A stretch of DNA of 64,000 nt from Bacteroidales bacterium (GTDB lineage Bacteria > Bacteroidota > Bacteroidia > Bacteroidales > WCHB1-69). The stretch lies in the NCBI GenBank assembly GCA_017962845.1, contig JAGCUN010000006.1, positions 1-64,000 of the forward strand, read 5' to 3'. A program made the translations under genes and the position numbers. The notes beneath the pieces are model-generated. The model made no database searches, had not been told where the DNA came from, and saw nothing but the letters and a program-made list of their open reading frames with translations. This document shows, piece by piece, positions 41,923-51,500 of this stretch (position 1 is the first letter of the stretch; each line of letters opens with the position of its first letter).

Positions 41923-43275
41923 CTATTTGGCCGTTTCTCGGTATGAAATCAACGCGGCAGCATTCAAAACCACCGCCATCACCGCCAACACGATGAACTG
42001 CGTCCGGATATTATCCACTGTACTTCCCTTCAAAATCACCGTCTTCATCGCCGACATGAAGAACGACATCGGATTGGCATAGTTAAGGTACGACGCCCAT
42101 TGTGGCATACCCTCTACGGGAGTGAGGATACCGCTGAGCATCACAAAGAGGATAAACAGGAAAAAGACGATGAACATGGCCTGCAACTGGTTGGATGCCA
42201 TGCTGGAGATAAAAAATCCCAATCCCAGCATCACAAGCAGATACACGGTGGTGAGGCCAAACACCAACAGCAGACTTCCCTGTATGTGAATGCCAAATAG
42301 TAGGTTCATGATCAAGAGCCCCGCACCGAACTCCACCAAACCGAGAATCAGGAAGGGAATCATCTTACCCAACAGGAACTGCCATTTCTTGATGGGCGTG
42401 ACATTCACCTGCTCAATAGTACCTAACTCCTTTTCTCTCACAATGTTAAGGGCTGTCACGTAGGCCCCGATGAGCGTCACCAGGATGATGAGCAAGCCAG
42501 GTACGATGAGGTTCTTGTAGTTCATCTGCTCGTTGAACCAATACACGTTGGTGGTAACCAGCTGAGCCAGCTGCTGATTCATGGCGCGGGTGGCCACCGC
42601 CGACTGCTTGGCACGCTCGGCGCGTTCGGCCTTCTCGGCCTGCCGCTCCATCACCTCCTGCTCGCGCTGCGCCCGCTGCATCCGCTCCGACAGCTGCAAC
42701 TGCATCTTCTGCATGTCCTGTCCTTCCCCACCCTGCAAGGCCAACGATGACACTGAAGCCGTCTCCACCTCCGAAAAGTCATCACTATCATCCTCTGTTC
42801 CAGCACTTATCGGTGATACTTTCGGCGTTGAAGCAGCCATCGTCATGAAATAGTTGCCCAACACCGTCTGCACATACTCGCTGCCCAACCCCGCCTTCAC
42901 CGTGTTAATGGCATTGGCGGTAATATGCACCTTCACCGGCTCCTGCCGCACCAGCGACTTCTCAAAATCAGCCGGAAATTCCACGATAAAGTCCACCTTG
43001 TCGGCCCGCATCAAGGCTTCAGCCTCCTGCCGCGACTCCACAACTCCCTCATTGATAAAGTATTTTGAGGCAGAAAACGTGGAAAGAATATCGGTGGTCA
43101 TGGTCGAACGGTCATGGTCCACAAAAACCACCTTCACATTCTTAATCTCATAGTCGGCAGTATAAGGGAAGAGCAAAAATTCGGCCAAAGGAGCCAATAT
43201 CAGAATCTTCCACAACAAAGAATTGCGGAAAACCTGCAAAAACTCCTTTTTTATCAACATCAATATTACTCTCAT
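41923..43275 (-). CDS. ABC-2 type exporter permease (YbhR-like)
   Basis: The 450-residue inner-membrane permease is the last gene of a ybhGFSR-like operon. It has one N-terminal membrane helix, a large periplasmic region (residues about 45-255) and five C-terminal helices. The segment GTIEQVNVTPIKKWQFLLGKMIPFL is the usual ABC-2 cytosolic coupling region. Unusually, the periplasmic part contains a long charged coiled-coil insert (KMQLQLSERMQRAQREQEVMERQAEKAERAERAKQ region, about residues 185-230). The substrate is unknown, probably drugs or lipophilic compounds. It starts three bases after the companion permease. Confidence 0.88.
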   Translation of the reverse strand: MRVILMLIKKEFLQVFRNSLLWKILILAPLAEFLLFPYTADYEIKNVKVVFVDHDRSTMTTDILSTFSASKYFINEGVVESRQEAEALMRADKVDFIVEFPADFEKSLVRQEPVKVHITANAINTVKAGLGSEYVQTVLGNYFMTMAASTPKVSPISAGTEDDSDDFSEVETASVSSLALQGGEGQDMQKMQLQLSERMQRAQREQEVMERQAEKAERAERAKQSAVATRAMNQQLAQLVTTNVYWFNEQMNYKNLIVPGLLIILVTLIGAYVTALNIVREKELGTIEQVNVTPIKKWQFLLGKMIPFLILGLVEFGAGLLIMNLLFGIHIQGSLLLVFGLTTVYLLVMLGLGFFISSMASNQLQAMFIVFFLFILFVMLSGILTPVEGMPQWASYLNYANPMSFFMSAMKTVILKGSTVDNIRTQFIVLAVMAVVLNAAALISYRETAK

Positions 43276-43278
43276 CGC

Positions 43279-44382
43279 TTACCTCCTCCTATCTAATCGT
43301 GTCATACTAAATGCCATCAACACCACTGCCATGCCAAAAAGAATGACCATGTACAACCAAATATCCAAGAAGCCAGATCCCTTGAGCATCACATCTTTAA
43401 TGGCAATAATGAACCATTTGCCCGGGAAAATATTGGCCAAGATCTGGAAGAAAAATGGCATATTGTCGATGGGGAAAAGAAAGCCCGACAGCAATGCCGT
43501 GGGCAGGAAAAGTCCCATCATGGTGATCATCATGGCGTCGAGCTGCGTCTTGACCATTGCGGAGATGGCCATACCGAACGAGGCCGACGTAAGCATAAAG
43601 ACTATGCATAAAAGTAGCAGAAGCCACACACTTCCGTTGATGGGCATGTGGAACACTACCACGCTGATAATGATGATGATAAGGGTAGAAATGAAAGAGA
43701 GAATCATATAGGGAATAACCTTCCCGATGACCACATACACCTTCTTCACCGGCGCGATGAGGAGCATCCGCATTGTGCCCGTCTCCACCTCCCGCGACAG
43801 CGTGATGGACGACATCAGCGCGGTGACAATAATCATGATTAGGGTGATGATGCCCGGCACGAACATATATACGCTGTTGGCCTCCGGATTGTACATCATC
43901 TGCGAAGTCAGCTCAATGGCATTCACCGAGCCCTCCGCGGCATTGTAATCGCTGGTGAAGTCGTTGAGTATCAGCTTAACATAGTTATTCAAGATGGATG
44001 CGACGTTCATATCCGACACATCGCTGATGATCTGTATGGTGACAAATTTTTCCCCAGTCAGTTGCTCCTCAAAATTGGGCGGGATGATGATGGCCAATTT
44101 TACATTTTTCTCCTTAAAATCGCCGTCAATTTCCGACTCCGCATTGGGATACGACACTACCTCGAAATATCCTGAAGAGGTGATTTTATCCACCAACGCC
44201 TTCGACTGCGAGTCTTTAGAGAGGTCGAGCACGGAAATTTTGGCATGACTGATGTCCATGCTGATGGTGAAACCGAAGAGCAGCACCAACATGATGGGGA
44301 TGGCCAACACCAGAAAAAGGGTAATTCGGTCACGGAAAATGTGAGTGAACTCTTTTTTCAAAATTTGACGCAACTCCTTCAT
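43279..44382 (-). CDS. ABC-2 type exporter permease (YbhS-like)
   Basis: The 367-residue permease pairs with the one at 41923. N-terminal helix ILVLLFGFTISMD leads into a periplasmic domain. Then come five helices with GIITLIMIIVTALMSSITLSREVETGTMRMLLIAPVKK, the classic ABC-2 element E-x-G-T-x-x-x-L-x-x-x-P. ATG 44382 is used: the frame extends to a TTG at 44406, which would overlap the ATPase stop. No insert of the kind in its partner is seen. Confidence 0.9.
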   Translation of the reverse strand: MKELRQILKKEFTHIFRDRITLFLVLAIPIMLVLLFGFTISMDISHAKISVLDLSKDSQSKALVDKITSSGYFEVVSYPNAESEIDGDFKEKNVKLAIIIPPNFEEQLTGEKFVTIQIISDVSDMNVASILNNYVKLILNDFTSDYNAAEGSVNAIELTSQMMYNPEANSVYMFVPGIITLIMIIVTALMSSITLSREVETGTMRMLLIAPVKKVYVVIGKVIPYMILSFISTLIIIIISVVVFHMPINGSVWLLLLLCIVFMLTSASFGMAISAMVKTQLDAMMITMMGLFLPTALLSGFLFPIDNMPFFFQILANIFPGKWFIIAIKDVMLKGSGFLDIWLYMVILFGMAVVLMAFSMTRLDRRR

Positions 44383-44392
44383 AACCAGCCCC

Positions 44393-45148
44393 TCATCGTT
44401 GAACAAATTTCACAAAAACATCCTCAATGGTATCCACCTGCATCTGCTCTTTCAACTCCGCAGGTGTGCCCACCAACTTCAACTGACCGCTCGACATGAT
44501 GGAGATACGACCGCAATACTCGGCCTCATCCATGTAATGCGTAGTTACAAAGATAGTTACGCCTTGTGAGGCGGCCTCATAGATCAGGTTCCAGAACTCA
44601 CGCCGCACGATGGGATCGACACCGCTGGTCGGCTCGTCCAAGAAGACGATCTGCGGACGATGCAGCATGGCCGTAGCAAACGCCAACTTCTGCTTCCACC
44701 CGAGCGGGATAGAATAGACCAGTGTCTTGGCCTTATCTTCCAAGTCTAACATCCTCAAACTGGAATAGATACGCTCTTTCAGCTCCTTACTCGGAATGCC
44801 GTAGATTGTGCCAAAAAGTTGCATATTCTCGAACACAGAGAGGTCGTCATAGAGCGAAAAACGCTGGCTCATATAGCCGATATTCCGCTTGATAAACTTC
44901 GATTGGGTCTTGAGGTCGTAACCGGCGATGAGGGCAGAGCCCTCGGTGGGCTGCAGCAGTCCGCACAACATACGGATGGCGGTAGTCTTGCCGGCGCCAT
45001 TGGCTCCAAGGAAGCCGAAAATCTCGCCTTTCTTCACGGAAAAAGAGATATGGTCCACCGCCGTAAACTCGCCAAAACGGCGGGTCAGCCCCTTCACATC
45101 AATAGAGTAAGGGGTATCAACAGCAGTATTGGAGCGGAATATTTTCAT
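44393..45148 (-). CDS. ABC exporter ATPase, equivalent to the C-terminal half of YbhF
   Basis: The 251-residue ATPase has Walker A GANGAGKTTAIRM, Walker B IVFLDEPTSGVD and the H-loop TTHYMDEAEYCGRI. Its ABC signature is divergent, IPLGWKQKLAFA, in the place of LSGGQ; E. coli YbhF has LPLGFKQRL in its second half. It therefore corresponds to that half, while the gene at 45150 corresponds to the first. It starts one base after the partner's stop, so the two are translated together. Confidence 0.93.
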   Translation of the reverse strand: MKIFRSNTAVDTPYSIDVKGLTRRFGEFTAVDHISFSVKKGEIFGFLGANGAGKTTAIRMLCGLLQPTEGSALIAGYDLKTQSKFIKRNIGYMSQRFSLYDDLSVFENMQLFGTIYGIPSKELKERIYSSLRMLDLEDKAKTLVYSIPLGWKQKLAFATAMLHRPQIVFLDEPTSGVDPIVRREFWNLIYEAASQGVTIFVTTHYMDEAEYCGRISIMSSGQLKLVGTPAELKEQMQVDTIEDVFVKFVQR

Positions 45149-45149
45149 C

Positions 45150-46064
45150 TCAATTTCCTTTTACAATTTCAATGAAACAATCTTCTATATTAGGTTCTAT
45201 CTGTTCGATTTCTCCGTGAGTTATATTATTTTGTTGAAGAAACGCTTCAAATTCAGGAATTACCTTTTCCAGAGGTTCATAGAAGATGACGTGCAAGTTT
45301 TCGCCGTAGGGATAGAAGGTGCAGTGGGCGGTGTAATGCTCCATGACTTTTAGCAGCTGGAAGATGTCGGGCGTTTGCAGCGTCACGAGGTGTCCGTTGA
45401 AGTCTCTGACGATATTCTTCGGCGTATCCATGCGCATAATCCGGCCGTCTTGCATCAGGGCGATGCGGTCGCAGAGGGTGGCCTCGTCCATGTAGGGGGT
45501 GGAGACCATGACGGAGATGCCCTGCTGTTTGATGGAGCGCAGGATCTCCCAAAACTCCTTACGGGAGACGGGGTCAACGCCGGTGGTAGGTTCATCGAGG
45601 AAGAGCAGTACCGGCTTGTGTATCAGGGCGCAACAGAGGGCGAGTTTCTGCTTCATGCCGCCCGACAGTTTGCCGGCGAAACGCTTTTTGAACGGCTCAA
45701 TCTGCGACCAGATGGAGGCGATAAGCGGCATATTCTCTTTGATGGAACTTTGGTACATGGTGGCGAAAAACACGAGGTTTTCCTCCACGGTGAGGTCTGG
45801 ATAGAGCGAGAAGGTGCCGGGCAGATAGCCGATATGCTTGCGGATTTCGAGGTAGCGGGTGCGCACGTCGAGTCCCAGCACGGCAGCATCTCCCGAGTCG
45901 GGCAGCAGCAACGTGGTGAGGATGTTGAAAAGGGTGGACTTCCCTGCCCCATCGGGACCTACCACACCGAACACCTCGGCCTCGTCCACCTCGAAACTGA
46001 CATCGCGGAGGGCGTGCACCTTGCCGTACGACTTATCCAGATGGGAGACACTGATGACCGACAT
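45150..46064 (-). CDS. ABC exporter ATPase, equivalent to the N-terminal half of YbhF
   Basis: The 304-residue ATPase has Walker A GPDGAGKSTLFNIL, a regular signature LSGGMKQKLALC, Walker B LLFLDEPTTGVDP and a switch region STPYMDEATLCDRI. The Gly-Pro-Asp-Gly start of Walker A is the hallmark of the YbhF N-terminal half. A C-terminal extension of about 80 residues follows the ATPase core. The ATG at 46064 is preferred over a TTG at 46070. Together with the 44393 product it would form an asymmetric ATPase pair. Confidence 0.93.
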   Translation of the reverse strand: MSVISVSHLDKSYGKVHALRDVSFEVDEAEVFGVVGPDGAGKSTLFNILTTLLLPDSGDAAVLGLDVRTRYLEIRKHIGYLPGTFSLYPDLTVEENLVFFATMYQSSIKENMPLIASIWSQIEPFKKRFAGKLSGGMKQKLALCCALIHKPVLLFLDEPTTGVDPVSRKEFWEILRSIKQQGISVMVSTPYMDEATLCDRIALMQDGRIMRMDTPKNIVRDFNGHLVTLQTPDIFQLLKVMEHYTAHCTFYPYGENLHVIFYEPLEKVIPEFEAFLQQNNITHGEIEQIEPNIEDCFIEIVKGN

Positions 46065-46070
46065 CGGCAA

Positions 46071-46991
46071 CTATTTGAAATAGACATCTCCGGGCATTCC
46101 GATCTTGGCGGAGCCGTCGTTTTTGAAGCTCACCTTCACCGCATACACCATGTTGGCGCGCTCCTTCTTCGTGACAATCATCTTGGGCGTGAACTCGGCC
46201 TTGTCGGAGATCCAGCTCACCTTTCCTTTGATGACACGATCCTTACCGCTTTCCGTATCAATGTGGATTTCAGCACCTTGTCCGACCTTAATTGTGGAAA
46301 GCTGGTCTTCGGTGACATACACTTTGATGGACATGTTGGTGATGTCGGCGATCTTGAACAGCGGTTTGCCCGGATAGGCCAGCTCGTTAGGTTCGATATA
46401 TTTTTTCAGCACGGTGCCGGTGATGGGCGCGGTGATTTTGCACTTGTCGAGGCCGTTCTGGAGGCGGGCCATCTGGATCCGCATAGCCTCCACATTCTCG
46501 AGGATGGCCGCCGACTGGGTGCCGAGGGTGGATTTGGTGGCAGCGATCTGACTTTTCAAGATCTTGATCTGCGCATCAACATCATCCAACTGTTTGGTAG
46601 TCGCAGCGTTAGCATCAACAAGGGTGGCCACGCGGTTGCGCTCGCGCTCCATGGTTTGCAGCTGGGCCTGCAAGGTGTTGAGCTGCGACGGGATGTCGGG
46701 GCGGCTGGCCAGCGTGGCGCGGATTTTCACCTCCAACTGCTGGATTTGCAGGGCCAAATCCATGGTGTCGGTATAGCCGAGCAGGTCGCCAGCCTGATAG
46801 TTCTTTCCTTCCTGCACGTCGAATTCGAGTAGTTTGCCGTTACTTTCGGCAGAGACAACGATCTCGGTCGCATAGAACACGCCGTGAGCATCCGCTTCTT
46901 CGCCATCGTTACCGCAGGACACGAAACCAAAAGCCGCCGTGGCAAAAAACAATGACCATAACAGTCTCTTCCCAACAAATAATCTTCTCAT
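46071..46991 (-). CDS. HlyD-family periplasmic adaptor of the ABC exporter (YbhG-like)
   Basis: The 306-residue lipoprotein (GFVSC lipobox) has the membrane-fusion plan. Lipoyl half AESNGKLLEFDVQEGKNYQAGDLL comes first. A long coiled-coil hairpin spans about 80-200 (LNTLQAQLQTMERERNRVATLVDANAATTKQLDDVDAQI). The second lipoyl half CKITAPITGTVLKKYIEPNE follows, then a beta-barrel. It is the first gene of the operon and would bridge the ABC-2 pair to an outer-membrane channel not encoded here. A -7 box lies about 65 bases upstream. Confidence 0.92.
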   Translation of the reverse strand: MRRLFVGKRLLWSLFFATAAFGFVSCGNDGEEADAHGVFYATEIVVSAESNGKLLEFDVQEGKNYQAGDLLGYTDTMDLALQIQQLEVKIRATLASRPDIPSQLNTLQAQLQTMERERNRVATLVDANAATTKQLDDVDAQIKILKSQIAATKSTLGTQSAAILENVEAMRIQMARLQNGLDKCKITAPITGTVLKKYIEPNELAYPGKPLFKIADITNMSIKVYVTEDQLSTIKVGQGAEIHIDTESGKDRVIKGKVSWISDKAEFTPKMIVTKKERANMVYAVKVSFKNDGSAKIGMPGDVYFK

Positions 46992-47056
46992 AAATTTCTT
47001 TAAATAATTATGTTACAACAATTTAATGAGAGGCATAAACCCATGTATAGGTTATG

Positions 47057-47064
47057 CAAAATTA
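47057..47064 (-). promoter_or_regulatory. -7 box of the ABC exporter operon
   Basis: The minus strand reads TAATTTTG followed by CATAACC, 65 bases before the adaptor ATG. The remaining gap 46992-47377 is very AT-rich; I see no gene in it apart from the tRNA promoter at its end. Confidence 0.6.
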
Positions 47065-47359
47065 GCAAAAATAAACATCCAACATCAACGATAGTAAAAA
47101 ATTTTTTCAGCAGCAACGACATGCGGAAATCAGCAACATTTTCTCCGAAAAACAAGACATACCGATATACACTTCACCAGTACTATCTGCCATTTTTTGA
47201 CAAAGTCCACCCTATTTTTATTTGTAGTATTACTTTAATAAATTATTATAAATATATTATTATAAAATAATTGAATAAAAACTATATTAATTAATAAATG
47301 TCATCTTGTTCCCTCATATTTTTTTTCATAAAAGATGACGGAGTGAAACAAAAAAAGTT

Positions 47360-47367
47360 TAATTTTG
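47360..47367 (+). promoter_or_regulatory. -7 box of the tRNA-Met gene
   Basis: TAATTTTG followed by CAA ends 10 bases before the tRNA 5' end. Confidence 0.7.
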
Positions 47368-47377
47368 CAACTCGAAT

Positions 47378-47452
47378 AGAGGGGTAGAGCAGTGGTAGAT
47401 CGTCGGGCTCATAATCCGGAGTTCGCAGGTTCGAGTCCTGCCCCCTCTACCA
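47378..47452 (+). tRNA. tRNA-Met (anticodon CAT), probably elongator
   Basis: A 75-nt cloverleaf can be drawn. Acceptor AGAGGGG pairs with CCCCTCT, followed by encoded ACCA. The D arm is GAGC...GATC (one G:A mismatch), the anticodon loop CTCATAA, the T arm GCAGG-TTCGAGT-CCTGC. Absence of the initiator hallmarks (unpaired first acceptor pair, three G:C pairs in the anticodon stem) argues for elongator Met. An Ile lysidine tRNA also has CAT, but the body resembles Bacteroidota tRNA-Met. The D-stem mismatch and two wobble pairs in the anticodon stem are slightly unusual. Confidence 0.92.
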
Positions 47453-47489
47453 AAAAAGCTGAAAATCAGAATTGGTTTTCAGCTTTTTT
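47452..47489 (+). terminator. Terminator after tRNA-Met
   Basis: GCTGAAAA at 47458-47465 pairs with TTTTCAGC at 47476-47483, flanked by A and T runs. It may also serve the convergent dehydrogenase gene. Confidence 0.9.
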
Positions 47490-47516
47490 ATTGGCAATCC
47501 TAACTGTTTCTTTTCC

Positions 47517-48431
47517 CTACCACCTGCTGAGATTTTCAGCGATGATGTCGGCGCGTTTCTCGAATGCCTGCAAGGTGGCGAATGCCACGTGGGGGGTCAC
47601 CACCGTGTTGGGCAGGTGCGCCAAGGGGTAGTCGGCGGGAATGGGCGGTTCCATATCGAACACATCGATGCCAGCCCCTGCGATTTTCTTTTCGCGCAGC
47701 GCCTCCACCAGGGATTCGGTATCCACTACCCCACCCCGCGCCGTGTTAATGAGCAAGGCGTTAGGCTTCATCAGCTGGAGTTCGTGTTTTCCCACCAGTC
47801 CGCGCGTCTCGCTGTTGAGCGGCGTGTGCAGCGACACGATGTCGCACTGGCTGAAGAGTTCATCTTTCGTCACCAAAGTCACGCCGGGATAGGGTTTCGG
47901 GGTGCGGGTATGGGCATACACCTCGCAGCCGAAGGCGTTGGCGATGTCGGCCACACGCTTGCCGATGGCGCCGAGTCCGAGAATGCCGAACTTCTTGCCG
48001 GCCAGCTCGAAGCCCACGAGTCCGGCCTTAGTGCCCTGCTCGCGGCACACCACGTTGCAGGCGGGAATGTTGCGCGCCAACGACAGCACCAGTCCGAACA
48101 CCAAGTCGGCGACGGCCACGGTGGAGTAGCCCGCACAGTTCTTCACTTCAATGCCTCTTTCGGCACAGTACTCCAGATCGATATGATCCATGCCGGTAAA
48201 GGCCACACAGATACGTTTCAGGTCGGGGCAACGCTCCATCACCTCGCGGCGGTAGGGAATGTTGGAAAGCACCACGGTGTCAGCGCCCTGACTGCGCGCC
48301 ACCAACGTCTCCACATCCTCCTTGCGATCTGGATAGAGTACCAATTGATGCCCCTCTCCTATCTTGTTGACAATACGTCTTTTCAAATCCTCGGCAGGGA
48401 TGCCTAATGGTTCTAAAACTGCAATATTCAT
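47517..48431 (-). CDS. D-2-hydroxyacid dehydrogenase family protein
   Basis: The 304-residue NAD-dependent dehydrogenase has the Rossmann motif FGILGLGAIGKRVADIANAFG near 145. The catalytic set follows: Arg in NTARGGVVD, Glu in GAGIDVFDMEPP and His in NTVVTPHVAFAT. This full R-E-H triad contrasts with the serA at 746. The substrate (hydroxypyruvate, lactate, other 2-keto acid) cannot be fixed. ATG 48431 is preferred; an in-frame ATG at 48452 would add seven residues. A perfect palindrome lies just upstream. Confidence 0.9.
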   Translation of the reverse strand: MNIAVLEPLGIPAEDLKRRIVNKIGEGHQLVLYPDRKEDVETLVARSQGADTVVLSNIPYRREVMERCPDLKRICVAFTGMDHIDLEYCAERGIEVKNCAGYSTVAVADLVFGLVLSLARNIPACNVVCREQGTKAGLVGFELAGKKFGILGLGAIGKRVADIANAFGCEVYAHTRTPKPYPGVTLVTKDELFSQCDIVSLHTPLNSETRGLVGKHELQLMKPNALLINTARGGVVDTESLVEALREKKIAGAGIDVFDMEPPIPADYPLAHLPNTVVTPHVAFATLQAFEKRADIIAENLSRW

Positions 48432-48459
48432 GGTTTTGATTTCTGGTTTCATGATTCAT

Positions 48460-48487
48460 GTAGAGACGTAGCGCGCTACGTCTCTAC
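48460..48487. repeat. 28-bp perfect palindrome
   Basis: gtagagacgtagcg is directly followed by its reverse complement cgctacgtctctac, between the dehydrogenase and the gingipain-like gene. There is no T run, so it is a dispersed palindromic repeat rather than a terminator. It shares the agagacg arm with 18797-18826. Confidence 0.88.
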
Positions 48488-48530
48488 GGTACAATTTTTT
48501 TGTTCAATAAATGGCAACAGCCATTCCGAA

Positions 48531-51500
48531 TTATTCGGCAGCACGAACGATTTTGCCCGTCCATACCCCATCTTCATTATACAAAGAGATGAGGTAGAGT
48601 CCGCTTCGCAAATCATTGATATTAAGCTGATAATCGCTATTACCGCCCGTGATGGTGCGGTGTTGAATCTGGCGACCATTCATATCAAACAGTACCAGTT
48701 GGTAGCCCTTGTCGGATGAAGGCAATGAGATAGTGACCTGCTGGGTGGCCGGCACCGGATACACATTCAACAGAGAGCGTTGAGCCTCTTCCACTGCCAG
48801 TGGAGCCATGTCGCCGTTCATCGGGAAGTTGATGTAGTCGATGCGGGCGGTGGAAGAGCTGCCGCCATAACTGTCACGTGTGAACACGAAACGGATGGTG
48901 TGGGTACCTGCGGATATCGGGAAGGCGGCACGCGACCAATTCTCGGTAGAAGAAACCGTCTCTATGACATTGTTGTCGATATAAAAAGTAAAATTATCGG
49001 AGCCGAACCAGCTGCTACCCGCCGTATATTTGCGATAATAGGAGATGGTATCGTTGGCGGTGGCCGTAACCGACAGACTCAAGGTGCAGCTGCTACCCGA
49101 ACTCAAGTTACTTTTTGACACTGCACAATAACTTCCTTCATACGCACCATTTCCAACGCTCCACGCATTGCTGCTGTTGGTCCAGTTGAACTTGGAGAAA
49201 TCACCCGTTTCAAAATCTTCAACACATTCACCCACAAAGAGATAAACCGTATCGGTAATAGAATATGCACCTGCATAAATAGTATGGACGAACGGCACGA
49301 TGAACGGTTCCGGCACATTGTCGCTGACCTGGATGGTAAATTCCGAGACGGCATTGCCCATCGCATCGATACTGCCGAGGGCGAGGTCGTCATTCACGAT
49401 CGTCACCTGGTCGTAGAAGCAGGACAGATGCGAGTAGGCGTCAGCGGCGGGGGCGTGACCCGTATTGCGGGTAGTGATGCGGAGCATGGCCGTCTCGCCT
49501 GGATTGATGGCGGTATTGCCATTGCCTTCCAGTTCAGCATAACTCACTGCGGCATTGGAAAGTGACGGGGCTTGCAAGGTCAGGTTGAAATTGCAGGTAG
49601 TGGTCTGATTTCCGTTGAAAGTGGTAGTGATGGTGAAGGGGACCATGGTGTTGTCGGCAATATCATCGTGGATGTAGATGGAGAATGCGCCATCGACAGA
49701 CTGTTGCTCTGAAACGCCAAGGGAGGCCAATGTGGTGGTATTCTCCACAATAGTAACGTCTGATGAGGTGGTGGACAGCACAGCGGAGATGTTGGAGGCA
49801 TCGGCCACGCCCAGATTCCGGAGGGTGGCGTTGATGCTGACGGTCGCGTTATAGTTAGGCTCGTTAGCGGCGGCCAGCTGCGGGTTGGCCGTCACTACGT
49901 AAGCATCGTTGGGGGCTATCACGTTGATAGTTTGGAAGAACGGCTGGTAGCCTTGTGCTGTGGCAGCGATCTCGTAGGGGTTGCCCGGGACGAGAGGGGC
50001 AAACGAAAGATTCGCCGTACCCGTGGCATCAGCCATAGAGGCCCCTATCACTACGCCGTTCTCAGTGAGGGCAACGTATGCGTATGGCACAGCCTGCACG
50101 GTGAGGGTGGAGAGACCGGCCACCAGATCTGCATCTGCCGAAACCGGCATCGGGACCGGGTTGGTGAGCCACGGCAGCATCGATGGGTCACCCATCAGGT
50201 GGTAGATTTCCCAATAATACAGTTTGCGGGAAGAGGTGGAGGACTCGACAGAGAGGTTACCGGAGGTGATGATGGAGCCGGCCATGACATACCAGTCGCT
50301 GAAAGGTTCACCATGGGTGTGGAACATACGGTCGTAGGCGCCGAGGTGGGCGGCTTCGTAGGTGGGATTGGCATTGATATTGGAACGCAAGCCCACCGAC
50401 CAGTAGTAATCTTCATCCCAGTAGGTACTGTTGCTACCGCCAATGTAGCCGGAAGCTCCCTTCTTTTCAGCGCGGAGGATAGCTTCACCGAAACACTCAC
50501 TATCATCAAACTTGTTGGATAGGCAGCAGTTACCGACCATGAAGCCATACTTGTCGGCATTGTTCATGCTCGGGATGTGATTGGTCTCGAACACGGGGTC
50601 GGACCATCCTTCGGAACTACAATGTGCCGTGTAGTTGGCATAGCCGACGCCAGCGCCAATCTCAGCACGTATAGTGGCTGCTTGACTGGAGCTGTTGTAA
50701 AGATGAACATATACATTGGAGTAGCCGAAAGCGGTGTTGACATAGTTGTTTGACAAATAGTTGATTTGGCCATTGGCATGGGTGGGACCGTAATTACCAT
50801 CGGTGCCGGCCACGAGCACAGCATCATTCAAGTAAGCAGGATCGGGCATGGCGTATTGTTCATATTGCATCACCTTTTCCAGAATGTTGGCCAGCTGGTT
50901 GGCGTTCTGGGCAGAGAAACGGCCGTAGAAGCAATCGGGGATATTATCGCCATCGGTCCAAGTAAAATAGTAGAGGTCGGTGACATGCGACTCGCCAGAG
51001 ACATGGGTGGAGAAGGCGGGGATCTGCGCCACGTCGCCCACCAGCAGCACGAAGGTAGGAGCTGGGTTGTTGTCTGTAGCATTATTATATAAAGACTTGA
51101 TATAATTGGAAATAGACGTGGTTGTGGTGCCCACCTGCGGGTCGTCGGTATAGGCGACATCCACCAACAGTCCTTGTCGTTGCTTCCATGCGATGAAGCT
51201 GTCGAGCTGGCCGCGGAACATGCTGTGAGACACAATGAGCATCTTGACGGGACGGTTATAGACCTCCTCGCGGTTTTGCGGCTGCATCGGGTTGAGCACG
51301 CGGGAGGCCAAACCATTCACAAAGGCGTTGCCGTGCAGCGATTTCATGGTGTAAGTGGCCGGCAGGTCGGGATTGTCGAACTCTACCAAAATCTCCACCT
51401 CATCATAAACACGGATGGTGCGGGTGACGGGGTTGTATTGTATGGGTGAGAAATAGAAGGTGGCGATATTCATATTGCGCATGACACCTCTCATCTCAAC

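Noticed and set aside
45375..46832. A 485-codon open frame on the plus strand across the ABC exporter genes
   Set aside because: It runs antisense to an ABC ATPase and an adaptor with clear family motifs and has no family signature, promoter or signal of its own. Its openness follows from codon use of the real genes.
47010..47270. An 86-codon open frame in the AT-rich gap before the tRNA
   Set aside because: Composition is that of AT-rich noncoding DNA, no motif is seen, and the promoter of the divergent exporter operon lies inside it.
48460..48487. Terminator between the dehydrogenase and gingipain-like genes
   Set aside because: The palindrome is perfect but lacks a loop and a T run on either strand, and a related palindrome lies inside a coding region.
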